Assembly (NCBI GenBank): GCA_964422065.1
Contig: CAYQZW010000087.1
Location: forward strand, 1-6,573
DNA from: S141-55 sp964422065
GTDB taxonomy: Bacteria > Hydrothermota > Hydrothermia > WGAB01
Direction of reading: 5' to 3'
Length of the DNA stretch: 6,573 nucleotides
The notes below the pieces were generated by a model, which searched no databases, was not told the DNA's origin, and saw nothing but the letters and a program-made list of their open reading frames with translations. The position numbers and the translations under genes are program-made. Positions 1-6,323 of this stretch are shown here, one piece after another (position 1 is the first letter of the stretch; each line of letters begins with the position of its first letter).

Positions 1-88
1 CCTCATCCTCCTTGCTCCGGATGAGATAGGAGAGGATCTCTTGCTTCTTCGTAATGAGAAGTTTGCGAAACTTTTTGCGGTCCGTCAT
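1..88 (-). CDS. Probable DksA/TraR-type protein, N-terminal 29 residues only
   Basis: The reading frame opens with ATG at 88 and runs off the left edge after 29 codons, so only the start of the protein is visible. It begins MTDRKKFRKLLITKKQEILS and continues with a charged helix ending in KSKEDE-like residues (actual end SKEDE). This pattern, a basic F-x-x-L-L-x-x-K/R-x-E-I-L helix at the extreme N-terminus, is how many small DksA/TraR-family C4 zinc-finger proteins begin; those bind RNA polymerase in the secondary channel. The zinc-finger cysteines would lie outside the window, so the family call is by N-terminal resemblance only. No clear Shine-Dalgarno precedes the ATG, and the frame stays open upstream, so a different start is possible. 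It follows the barrel gene on the same strand after 192 bp and may have its own promoter. Confidence 0.5.
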   Translation of the reverse strand, partial: MTDRKKFRKLLITKKQEILSYLIRSKEDE

Positions 89-280
89 GGAGGCATTATG
101 ATAACGGCAACGAAAATGTGAATGCAAGCCATAGGAGGAGACTCTGCCGAGCCTGCTCCTGACAAAAATGTTTTCAGGCACAAAAACCAATCTTATAGTG
201 TCCACACCCCCTCCTGTAGGGTCAGGGCAGATCCCTTTGCACTCGTCCATTGCGAGCTGTATCCCTTAAATCCCAGCCAC
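89..280. other. Intergenic gap between the barrel gene and the DksA-like gene
   Basis: This 192-bp gap holds no convincing gene. A 68-codon plus-strand frame starting at 122 runs into the end of the barrel gene and has no recognisable protein character. On the minus strand the gap contains the candidate promoter at 192-220, an imperfect hairpin around 152-179 (GCCTG pairing with CAGGC) and a GTAGGG motif at 216-221 followed by AGGG-n5-CCCT. I see no hairpin with a following T-run that would qualify as an intrinsic terminator for the barrel gene. Confidence 0.5.
192..220 (-). promoter_or_regulatory. Candidate promoter for the DksA-like gene
   Basis: On the minus strand a TATAAG box (192-197) matches the sigma-70 -10 consensus at five of six positions. 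It lies 17 bp downstream of CCTACA (215-220), which keeps only the ACA half of a -35 box. Transcription would start near 185 and give a leader of about 97 nt before the ATG at 88. The weak -35 makes this a tentative call; it would give the DksA-like gene expression independent of the operon upstream. Confidence 0.25.
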
Positions 281-1591
281 CTAAAAACTGAGTTTCACGC
301 GGAAGTATACCTCGTCATGGTCTTTTAAACGCGTGAAGAGAGAAGTCCCTTTACCGTCTAAAACAAAGGCTCCCAGTCGCAGTTCCACATTGTCGGTCGG
401 TGCAAACTTCACTTCCGGAATCCAGGCAAATCCGTAGTTCTCCGAAGTCTTGCTCCAGTCTGGAATCTCTACTGCCACGGTGAGAGGAGCCAGCGTCAGT
501 TGATCGTCCAGGAATTTCTTTTCTGTCCGCAAGACGACATAGTCGTTGAGACTATCCGGACCCCGTTCGTGGAGGAAGCCGTGGATATATTGGGCATTGA
601 GATAAAGCCCGTTGTTGAAGGTGTAGTCACCCCCAAAAACGAACTTGAGATAGGGGCGGTCCTTGTGAAGTAAAGTATCTGCAAACGGAAAGGGAGGATC
701 CGGGGGGATGATCCATGAAATGAATGTTTCTGGGACGAAGAGCGCCCCTTCTCCCCATACACCGATATGACCCAGGGAACCGGCAAAGTCCAAACCAAAA
801 ACTTGGATCTTGGGATACCGCATATGGACACGAACGGAAGGGAAGAAGTCCATCGCGATGGTGTCGGGCATGGGAAGTCCATCAAAGCCCCGATAGTAGG
901 AGGCGGAGAAGTCCCAATCCCAGAGTGTAGTACTGAGTTTGACGCCCATTTGGGCATTCCTCATGTTGGGGACCGGGGGTGTGATTTTTGGAGTAGTGTC
1001 CGGAACTGGCATCCCTGGTCCCATAAATGCACTGGACCACGCACCATGAGGCAAAACCGCAGGTGTGAACACGGGAACGAAGTCCAGTTCAAAGGACCAG
1101 GGCTCATGGGTGTACATCGCACGGAGGGCGTTGACTCCGAGTTTGGCGCCGAAATCAAAGAAATCCTCAAAGTCGTAGGGGGAGAGATTGGACGTCGGGT
1201 TGATCTTGTCTGCAGTCCCCCAGGCGATTACCTGGCGTCCGATTCGGAGATCCAGCCCCGGAACCACGAAATCGTAAAGGTCCGCATAGACTTCACGGAT
1301 CTCCAGAGACCATGGATACACCCGGTCTTTTTCCAGACGCTGGAGATCGGAAAGTATATCGGTCTGCGGGAAGCCAAAGCCCCGTAGCCGCAATTCACCA
1401 TAAAAATGCAGGTTTTCAGAGGGAGAACCCTCCAATTGGATCTGTAACCGGTTCTCGTTCCAGGTCCACCGCCCGGAATCGGCATGGACCCAATAGCGGT
1501 TATATGTCTCCAGATAGCCCCCCAGATGCACCTGAGCAGCCAGGGGGACTGTCCAGAGCAGAAGCCAACGCAAGGTTTTAAAGGTTTTCAT
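281..1591 (-). CDS. DUF1302-like outer-membrane beta-barrel protein
   Basis: A 436-residue secreted protein predicted to sit in the outer membrane, where it would be the outer partner of the RND/LolA-like pair upstream. The start at 1591 is preferred over an in-frame ATG at 1660: it has GGGAGGTG five bases upstream (1597-1604) and begins a clean signal peptide (MKTFKTLRWLLLWTVPLAA, likely cut before Q20), whereas the longer form adds 23 residues encoded by a repeat. The mature part alternates aromatic and polar residues in short amphipathic strands separated by loops, and ends FRVKLSF, the terminal-Phe signature recognised by the BAM assembly machinery. The segment RIGRQVIAWG-TADKINPTSNLSP (residues 116-138) matches the pattern I know from DUF1302-family barrels that travel with MMPL transporters. 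Size is in the range for 14-18-strand barrels. The barrel class is strongly supported; the DUF1302 assignment is by motif memory, and substrate is unknown. Confidence 0.8.
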   Translation of the reverse strand: MKTFKTLRWLLLWTVPLAAQVHLGGYLETYNRYWVHADSGRWTWNENRLQIQLEGSPSENLHFYGELRLRGFGFPQTDILSDLQRLEKDRVYPWSLEIREVYADLYDFVVPGLDLRIGRQVIAWGTADKINPTSNLSPYDFEDFFDFGAKLGVNALRAMYTHEPWSFELDFVPVFTPAVLPHGAWSSAFMGPGMPVPDTTPKITPPVPNMRNAQMGVKLSTTLWDWDFSASYYRGFDGLPMPDTIAMDFFPSVRVHMRYPKIQVFGLDFAGSLGHIGVWGEGALFVPETFISWIIPPDPPFPFADTLLHKDRPYLKFVFGGDYTFNNGLYLNAQYIHGFLHERGPDSLNDYVVLRTEKKFLDDQLTLAPLTVAVEIPDWSKTSENYGFAWIPEVKFAPTDNVELRLGAFVLDGKGTSLFTRLKDHDEVYFRVKLSF

Positions 1592-1596
1592 GGGTA

Positions 1597-1604
1597 CACC
1601 TCCC
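1597..1604 (-). promoter_or_regulatory. Ribosome binding site fixing the barrel gene start
   Basis: GGGAGGTG on the minus strand lies five bases before the ATG at 1591. It decides that start over the upstream in-frame ATG at 1660, which has no comparable purine run and would place the signal peptide inside the protein. Confidence 0.75.
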
Positions 1605-1623
1605 TGTTTCTTCCAATTGTCCA

Positions 1624-1685
1624 TCGCGGCTAAAGCCGCTCCTACAGTCCATTTTTTCATCTCGTAGGAACCCCTTCAGGGGCAA
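1624..1685. repeat. Pair of inverted REP-like elements (REPIN-like)
   Basis: Two short elements share the layout GTAGGA + GC-rich palindrome + G-C-rich tail, in opposite orientation. The plus-strand copy starts at 1664: GTAGGAACCCCTTCAGGGG, with CCCC-TTCA-GGGG as stem-loop. The minus-strand copy starts at 1645 and reads leftward: GTAGGAGCGGCTTTAGCCGC, with GCGGCT and AGCCGC as arms. Their GTAG heads face away from one another across an 18-bp spacer (1646-1663). A 5' GTAG tetranucleotide next to an imperfect palindrome is the published hallmark of REP elements mobilised by RAYT (REP-associated tyrosine) transposases, and inverted REP doublets are called REPINs. No RAYT gene is in the window, so the mobilising enzyme would be elsewhere. 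Confidence 0.6.
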
Positions 1686-1703
1686 GAACACTCTCCTGCC
1701 CCT
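1678..1703. other. Stem-loop overlapping the plus-strand REP-like copy
   Basis: AGGGGCA (1678-1684) can pair with TGCCCCT (1697-1703), a perfect 7-bp stem with a 12-base loop. It shares its GGGG run with the CCCC-TTCA-GGGG palindrome at 1671-1682, so the two foldings exclude each other. In the minus-strand transcript it lies between the LolA-like and barrel genes. There is no T-run after it, so it resembles an mRNA-stability or partial-attenuation hairpin rather than an intrinsic terminator. Confidence 0.35.
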
Positions 1704-1807
1704 AAAATGCCTCCTTGCCAAATGGCATACCTACCGAACCTCCTCTTTACCAACATCGTCCCCGGCAGCAAAAGTTCCGATTGCGCCGAAAGGCGTACGT
1801 GCAGCGT

Positions 1808-2560
1808 TCACAGACCACGGCGCAAGAACCGTTTCGTGAACACCTTGTCGGGAATGTCGGTGTCCAACTGGACCTCCTCCAGGACCATCCGGGTGGCATG
1901 GTTTCGCTTGAGATCCCGCATTTCCATTTCCCGTGCAACCCAATAGCCATGGATCTCCTCAATGTTTCGGAAAGTCATGACCTTCCAGAGATTCCCGGAT
2001 CGATCGTAATACTCGGTCTTCAGGGGATGGAAGGTCTTGCGATCTACCCAGAGTTTGAGGTAGGCATACTCTTTGTTTGCTTCGGGTTTGGGCAGGAGTT
2101 TAAGAACAAAAGTAGAGTCGGTCTCTTCCACGAGTTTAGCCGTGTATTTTTCGGAGTAGCGGAACGTTGCGAGGTCGTCATACGTAAAATCCGTCCCCGC
2201 AAAGGTCTGGTTTTTGACATGGGCAGCGATACGCCGAACCTTCTTAAAGGCCGGGAAATACACATACATGACATCATGGGGGAGACTGAGAAACGCGATC
2301 CCGCGTTGGTCTGCAGGCTCCAGAAAACGGATGAGTCGGTGGTCGTCACCCTTCTGATAGGATTCTGCAACGCGGACCTTCTCGTTGCCGTTTTTGTCAA
2401 TCAGGATCATTTTCATCCGAACCGTCCGGTCCTTCGGAGCGTTCATGACGCTGTCCACTTTTGCCAGGATATCCTGAGCGGGAAGGGTTGCCCCATACGC
2501 AAAAGGGGCATAGGTCCACAACACCCAGAATGTCAAGATTTTTGTGAGGTTTTGCTTCAT
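1808..2560 (-). CDS. LolA-like outer-membrane lipoprotein-sorting protein
   Basis: A 250-residue periplasmic protein of the LolA/LolB-fold superfamily (COG2834; Pfam LolA_like type). These half-barrels carry lipid or lipidated cargo across the periplasm. Residues 1-23 form a signal peptide (hydrophobic stretch ending AYG, likely cut before A24); there is no lipobox cysteine, so it should be soluble. The body shows the family pattern: an early beta-rich section, FLEPADQRGIAFLSL near residues 80-95, and AGTDFTYDDL at 121-130, corresponding to the S/T-D-F-x-Y-x-D motif frequent in this group. The ATG overlaps the TGA of the RND gene (ATGA), and a near-perfect AAAGGAGGTGA site sits seven bases upstream, so the two are translationally coupled. 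A LolA-like gene directly after an MMPL transporter is a recurrent pairing, suggesting it receives cargo from, or delivers it to, the pump. Cargo identity is inference. Confidence 0.85.
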   Translation of the reverse strand: MKQNLTKILTFWVLWTYAPFAYGATLPAQDILAKVDSVMNAPKDRTVRMKMILIDKNGNEKVRVAESYQKGDDHRLIRFLEPADQRGIAFLSLPHDVMYVYFPAFKKVRRIAAHVKNQTFAGTDFTYDDLATFRYSEKYTAKLVEETDSTFVLKLLPKPEANKEYAYLKLWVDRKTFHPLKTEYYDRSGNLWKVMTFRNIEEIHGYWVAREMEMRDLKRNHATRMVLEEVQLDTDIPDKVFTKRFLRRGL

Positions 2561-5463
2561 GGGGAAGTCACCTCCTTTGAAGATTTTGACGGGACATGCG
2601 AATAAAAGACCCGACGGGCGGTCAGGATGACCGCCGGCAAAAAGGTGAGTGCAGCCAGGGCACTGGTGCCCATGGTGAGCGCAACCATCCAGCCAAACCG
2701 CTGGAGAGGCACCAAAGCGGCGAAAATCAGCACAAGAAACCCCAACCCCACCGTGAAGGCATTCAACAGAATGGCACGCCCTGTGGTCTGGAGTGCCCTG
2801 GCAAGGGCATCCTTCGGCTCCGAGGAGTCCTCCATTTCAAAGCGAAATCGGGAGATCATGTGGATGGTGTAGTCAATGCCGATCCCTATGGCGATGGAGG
2901 CAATCAACATCGTGGCGTTGTCCAGAGGAATCCCCAGAACCCCCATCAGCCCAAAATTCAAAGCCACGACAAGCAGGATTGGCAAAGTCGCGAGAACTCC
3001 AGCCATCGGGGACCGCAGTTGGAACGCAACCAGAAGGGCGACAATGACAAACGCAAGGAGTAAACTCCGAACCTGACTCCGCAGTAAGTTCTTGTGAATC
3101 TTCGTGTAAATGGGGAGGAGCCCAGCATGGAAGACCCGGATGGAATAGGTGGTATCTACAGAAACTCCTGTAGAACGTACAATATCGGACGGCAATCCGA
3201 CCCGATCCTGGACCAGGGTCCAGAGGTCTCCTTTCAGGTCCTTCCGAAGCCCTGGCTTTTGAGCCACCTCGGCGGGGAGACGTTGGGAAAGCCTCCGGAG
3301 CCAGGATTCAACCCGCGCATTCTTCTGTGCTTCGCGGAGCATCTCCATTACGGTTTCCATGGTGTACGCCAGAAGGTCTGGATCCTCCTTCAGCAATGTG
3401 GAGGGGATGGTACGACGCAAGATGTCCCGCACACGCAACGAATCTGATTCACCCTGAGCAGAGAGTTGCACCAGCGACTGAGACAGTTGCTCAGCCTGGA
3501 ACCTGGGAATAGGGAAATCGGATTCCTCAGTGAAATATGTCAAAAGCGTACGTTTAAGGCGTTCCTGGGCATCGCCCGATAGGGGAACCTTTTGGAATTG
3601 CCAAGAAAAGAGTGAGTCTGTGAGTTCACGGACGGTAAAGGGGGGACTTCCTCCGAAATACCGGATGTCCCAAACGATCTCTTGTGCGACCCTCTGACAC
3701 AGAAAACGCCGTACAGTGTCCGGCAGCTGAGGAGTCACAGGGACCGGGGTCAGGCTGGATGCCATCCCCTGTTTTAAGAACCGTTCAATGACTTCGTTGG
3801 CGTGGAGAATTTGATCCGTAGCGATCTCCGAGAACCGCGCCTGGATCACTCCCTCCTGGTCATCCTCTGTCCGGACAAGTTGGTCTAACACATCCTGCCC
3901 TTCCAGCATAAACAGGAGGTTCGCGACGCCCTCTCGGGTTTCTGGCACGGTGCGGCGGTCGTTCATGGTTTCGTTCATCTCCGCAATCAGGTCCGCCAGA
4001 GACTGAGGGTGATGGACCCCAGGGACCGTTCGGATAAACTTTTCCAGACGCAGCATTTCCTTGAGCACGAAGGGGTTTTGAAGGTCTCCCTGGACGAGGA
4101 ACTGGATGGGCAAATCCCCTCCAAAGTGATCCCGCAGCACCTCGGAAGACTTCCGGATGCCGCTGTTTTCCGGGAAGTACTCGGTCATATTCACAGAAGT
4201 GGTGATTCGGGTAAGACCATAGCCCGCAAAGATTAGCACCATCCATGCACCCACCAACACACCTGTGGGGTGCTCCAAGACCCATCTTTCCACTGGTGCG
4301 AGGATGCGTTGGACCCGCTCAAAGCCCGTCTGGAGCACCCGACCCCGACGCCCGGGCGGAGGAAGCACGGAGAGCACCGCAGGGATCAGGGTCAAAGAAA
4401 GAACCATCGCAATGGCGACGCCCAGAGCCGTGAAGAATCCGAAATGGTTAATGGGAACGAGATAGGACCCAAGAAAGGAGAGGAATCCTGCAAGTGTGGT
4501 CAGTCCCGCAAGGAGGATGGGCGTCCCGACCTCCCGAATTGCCTCAGGAATCGCCTGAAGTGGGGGAAGCCCCTTGTCCATTTCTTCGCGGTACCGTGCG
4601 ATGAAGTGAATGCCGTATGCTGTCCCCACTGCGATCAGGATCACGGGCGTTACGTTGGAGATGATGGAAAGGGGAATCCGGAGCCATCCCATCGTCCCCA
4701 AGGTCCAGAGTGTGGCGAGCAATACCACGACGAGCGGTAGGAGCACCCCGCGGAGCGTATGAAAGCCGAGGAAAAGCACGCCCATCACCACAAGGGCAGC
4801 AACGGGGATAAGTCTCTTCAGATCGGTAAGGACAATCTGGGTTATCTCCTGCATTTGAAGCGGAATGCCGCCGAAATAGACCTTGACCGGGATGGAGGCA
4901 TTTTGGACCAGTGTGAGTGTAGTGTCCCGGATTACCCGCGCCAGCGCCTCCTTGTCGGTGTCCTCCCGGAGACGCGCCATGATCAGCGTGATCCGACCAT
5001 CTTCAGACACAAGTTTGCCACGATAGAGATCTCGGTGAAGGACCTCTTCTTTCAGACGTGCGATCTCTTCCGGGTCTGTAGGGAGGTTGTGAGGGTCCAG
5101 GAGGTCGGTAACTTCTATGCCTTCCTCCGTCTTCCGGATATCCAGGATATGGGTCAGGCTGGTGACACTGGACACACCGGGCAGTGTCCGATAGGTCTCG
5201 GTGAGGTCTCGGACGAGGCGGAGCCCCTCGGGGCTAAAGAGCCGGGCAGACTCCACGGCAACCATGGCGAGTTGTGTGCCTCCGTAGTCCTGTCCGATTT
5301 TTTCAAAGATCTGAACCACGGGATCGTTTGGATCCAGCCATTTCACCACATCCGACTCTACCCGCAGGCGCGGTAATCCGAAAACGGCAAAAAACGTCAG
5401 GACCCCGATTGCACCGATCACTGTCCAGCGGTGCCTCACCACCCAGATGCCTAAGGTTTTCAT
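2557..5463 (-). CDS. MMPL/HAE3-type RND superfamily transporter
   Basis: A 968-residue inner-membrane transporter expected to use proton influx to move a hydrophobic substrate. It has the RND duplication: TM1 near 13-31, a periplasmic loop to about 215, TM2-6 at about 218-365, TM7 near 401-419, a second loop to about 790, then TM8-12 to about 950. The two halves are recognisably related: SDVVKWLDPNDPVVQIFEKI after TM1 corresponds to NMTEYFPENSGIRKSSEVL after TM7. The proton-relay motif is intact only in the second half, GIGIDYTIH with D864-Y865; the first half has GTAYGIHF with A282 replacing the acid, common in the HAE3/MMPL group. The second loop is about 185 residues longer than the first, with helix-rich charged sequence around 550-760. 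Start ATG has AAGGAGG ten bases upstream (5474-5480). No adaptor (MFP) gene is present, which argues against a classical AcrAB-TolC-like pump. Confidence 0.92.
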   Translation of the reverse strand: MKTLGIWVVRHRWTVIGAIGVLTFFAVFGLPRLRVESDVVKWLDPNDPVVQIFEKIGQDYGGTQLAMVAVESARLFSPEGLRLVRDLTETYRTLPGVSSVTSLTHILDIRKTEEGIEVTDLLDPHNLPTDPEEIARLKEEVLHRDLYRGKLVSEDGRITLIMARLREDTDKEALARVIRDTTLTLVQNASIPVKVYFGGIPLQMQEITQIVLTDLKRLIPVAALVVMGVLFLGFHTLRGVLLPLVVVLLATLWTLGTMGWLRIPLSIISNVTPVILIAVGTAYGIHFIARYREEMDKGLPPLQAIPEAIREVGTPILLAGLTTLAGFLSFLGSYLVPINHFGFFTALGVAIAMVLSLTLIPAVLSVLPPPGRRGRVLQTGFERVQRILAPVERWVLEHPTGVLVGAWMVLIFAGYGLTRITTSVNMTEYFPENSGIRKSSEVLRDHFGGDLPIQFLVQGDLQNPFVLKEMLRLEKFIRTVPGVHHPQSLADLIAEMNETMNDRRTVPETREGVANLLFMLEGQDVLDQLVRTEDDQEGVIQARFSEIATDQILHANEVIERFLKQGMASSLTPVPVTPQLPDTVRRFLCQRVAQEIVWDIRYFGGSPPFTVRELTDSLFSWQFQKVPLSGDAQERLKRTLLTYFTEESDFPIPRFQAEQLSQSLVQLSAQGESDSLRVRDILRRTIPSTLLKEDPDLLAYTMETVMEMLREAQKNARVESWLRRLSQRLPAEVAQKPGLRKDLKGDLWTLVQDRVGLPSDIVRSTGVSVDTTYSIRVFHAGLLPIYTKIHKNLLRSQVRSLLLAFVIVALLVAFQLRSPMAGVLATLPILLVVALNFGLMGVLGIPLDNATMLIASIAIGIGIDYTIHMISRFRFEMEDSSEPKDALARALQTTGRAILLNAFTVGLGFLVLIFAALVPLQRFGWMVALTMGTSALAALTFLPAVILTARRVFYSHVPSKSSKEVTSP
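2568..2578 (-). promoter_or_regulatory. Strong ribosome binding site inside the RND gene end
   Basis: AAAGGAGGTGA is complementary over eleven bases to the 16S rRNA 3' tail and lies seven bases before the ATG of the LolA-like gene. It is embedded in the last codons of the RND gene, giving high reinitiation at the ATGA overlap and probably more periplasmic carrier than pump. Confidence 0.75.
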
Positions 5464-5497
5464 TGGGAAAACGCCTCCTTCCTTTTCAAAAATTCAA

Positions 5498-5530
5498 CGA
5501 TTCGACTAAAATCGTTTTTTAGTCGAATCG
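5498..5530. promoter_or_regulatory. Perfect 14-bp inverted repeat between tetR-type and RND genes
   Basis: CGATTCGACTAAAA (5498-5511) and TTTTAGTCGAATCG (5517-5530) are exact reverse complements around a 5-bp centre, TCGTT. The element occupies a third of the 91-bp gap. It could be an operator for the TetR-type protein: a weak candidate promoter, ATGACC (5553-5558) and TATGCC (5530-5535) with a 17-bp spacer on the minus strand, would put the transcription start at the edge of the repeat. It could also act as an RNA hairpin attenuating read-through from the regulator into the transporter gene; the following UUGAAUUUUUG stretch is only a poor terminator tail. Confidence 0.65.
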
Positions 5531-5541
5531 GCATAAAAAAT

Positions 5542-5549
5542 TTTGGTCT
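5542..5549 (+). promoter_or_regulatory. Half-site resembling the tetR-type operator
   Basis: TTTGGTCT here is identical to 6169-6176 at the right half of the operator before the regulator gene, and the match extends as AATTTTGGTCT against AATTTGGTCT. It falls inside the spacer of the weak candidate RND promoter (5530-5558). The partner half AGACCAA is absent on the left, so this is a half-site at best and may be coincidence. Confidence 0.25.
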
Positions 5550-5554
5550 CTGGG

Positions 5555-6145
5555 TCATGGTCGTTTGCGGATGCCGTGGAGGAGGATTCCCAGGAGGAGG
5601 TCCAGGGCTTCGTCCAGATCCAGTTCTTTATCGTCCATGTGGAGTGCAACTCCTGTGGCCAGAGGGTATTCCAGTCCTTTCATTGCCTGGAGAAGGAGGA
5701 AGGCGTAAAGGCGTGGGTCTGGAATCTCAAATTCCCCACGTTCCACACCCTCACGAAGGAGTTGTTCCAGGGTATCCAGTTCAAAGGCATCAAACTCCCT
5801 GCGTTCCCGCTCCACAAAGGGCATGTGGCTATAGAACTCTTCCGTCATCGCCTTGTAATAAAGCGCGAGGTCCCGAAGTGCATGGAACCGGGTCCGAGCA
5901 TATAGGATGAGTTTCTCTTCTGGGGTTTTCCCCTGGGCTACGACTTGTTGGAGTTTTGCTCTCAGGATATTGCCTTCGCGGTGGATGATCTCCCGGAGGA
6001 TATCCTCTTTTGAAGTAAAGTAGTGGTAAAGGGTCGCCTTCGCGATTCGGGCAGCCTGTGCGATCTCTTCCATCGTCGTTTTCCGAAACCCGAACCGTGC
6101 AATCAACCCTTTCGCCGCCTGAATAATCTCGTCTGATCTTCCCAT
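5555..6145 (-). CDS. TetR/AcrR-family transcriptional regulator
   Basis: A 196-residue DNA-binding repressor-type protein that probably controls itself and the downstream transport genes. The N-terminal helix-turn-helix is clear: IIQAAKGLIARFGFRKTTM, then EEIAQAARIAKATLYHYFTS and KEDIL (residues 7-50), with the family-typical G-F-x-K-T-T-x-x-E-I-A and A-T-L-Y-x-Y-F-x-S-K-E signatures. The C-terminal 140 residues are all-helical and would hold the ligand pocket and dimer interface; they resemble FadR-like/fatty-acid-sensing TetR proteins in general style, but no ligand can be assigned. The ATG at 6145 is preferred; an in-frame TTG at 6160 would add five residues and lies inside the operator. 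The gene ends 91 bp before the RND gene on the same strand. Length is normal and nothing looks broken. Confidence 0.9.
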   Translation of the reverse strand: MGRSDEIIQAAKGLIARFGFRKTTMEEIAQAARIAKATLYHYFTSKEDILREIIHREGNILRAKLQQVVAQGKTPEEKLILYARTRFHALRDLALYYKAMTEEFYSHMPFVERERREFDAFELDTLEQLLREGVERGEFEIPDPRLYAFLLLQAMKGLEYPLATGVALHMDDKELDLDEALDLLLGILLHGIRKRP

Positions 6146-6154
6146 GATTGTGTC

Positions 6155-6176
6155 GACCAATTGACCAATTTGGTCT
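6155..6176. promoter_or_regulatory. Operator of the TetR-type gene
   Basis: GACCAATTTGGTC (6163-6175) is a perfect 6-1-6 palindrome. It is preceded immediately by a second copy of its left half, GACCAATT at 6155-6162, so two tandem half-sites and one inverted half-site abut. It lies at the expected transcription start, between the -10 box and the ATG at 6145, the usual place for a TetR-type autorepression site. Confidence 0.6.
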
Positions 6177-6180
6177 AAAA

Positions 6181-6209
6181 GGTTAACAGATGAGGGGAGG
6201 GTGGGTCAA
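6181..6209 (-). promoter_or_regulatory. Candidate promoter of the TetR-type gene
   Basis: On the minus strand TTGACC (6204-6209) matches the -35 consensus at five of six positions and is followed after exactly 17 bp by TTAACC (6181-6186), a weak -10. Transcription would start around 6173, inside the palindromic operator, leaving a leader of about 28 nt with little Shine-Dalgarno character. The weak -10 limits confidence; the operator position supports the assignment. Confidence 0.45.
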
Positions 6210-6289
6210 GGGAACGACTTAGCTCATGAAAAATCTATTCGAAAGGCGAACGATGACTCATTTTAAAATCTACTTGAGATCCTCTATCC

Positions 6290-6316
6290 TCCTCCCGAAG
6301 TCTTTATTCGGGAGGA
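6290..6316 (+). promoter_or_regulatory. Stem-loop burying the ribosome binding site of the transposase remnant
   Basis: TCCTCCCGAA (6290-6299) pairs perfectly with TTCGGGAGGA (6307-6316), a 10-bp stem with loop GTCTTTA. The right arm contains the GGGAGG Shine-Dalgarno of the small ORF beginning at 6324, eight bases before its ATG. Any transcript entering from the left would fold and hide the site. Several insertion sequences use this arrangement to stop outside transcription from producing transposase, which fits the identity of the ORF. Confidence 0.55.
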
Positions 6317-6323
6317 AGCAAAA

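Noticed and set aside
201..210. GTGTCCACAC-like sequence near 199-208 as an insertion-sequence end
   Set aside because: A 4-bp arm palindrome with no second end, target duplication or transposase nearby.
767..1387. 206-codon plus-strand open frame opposite the barrel gene
   Set aside because: Antisense to a well-supported beta-barrel; its composition follows from codon bias of the opposite strand.
1592..1660. Upstream in-frame ATG at 1660 extending the barrel protein by 23 residues
   Set aside because: The extension is encoded by REP-like repeat sequence, has no Shine-Dalgarno and would bury the signal peptide; ATG 1591 has a well-placed GGGAGGTG.
1784..1795. CGCC-GAAA-GGCG hairpin after the LolA-like gene, considered as a terminator
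   Set aside because: Only four pairs and no T-run on the minus strand after it; too weak to call.
1715..2605. 296-codon plus-strand open frame opposite the LolA-like gene
   Set aside because: It mirrors a gene with signal peptide, family motif, strong SD and ATGA coupling; the plus translation shows no recognisable domain.
4759..5376. 205-codon plus-strand open frame opposite the RND gene
   Set aside because: It lies wholly within the strongly supported RND coding region and has no family resemblance or credible RBS.
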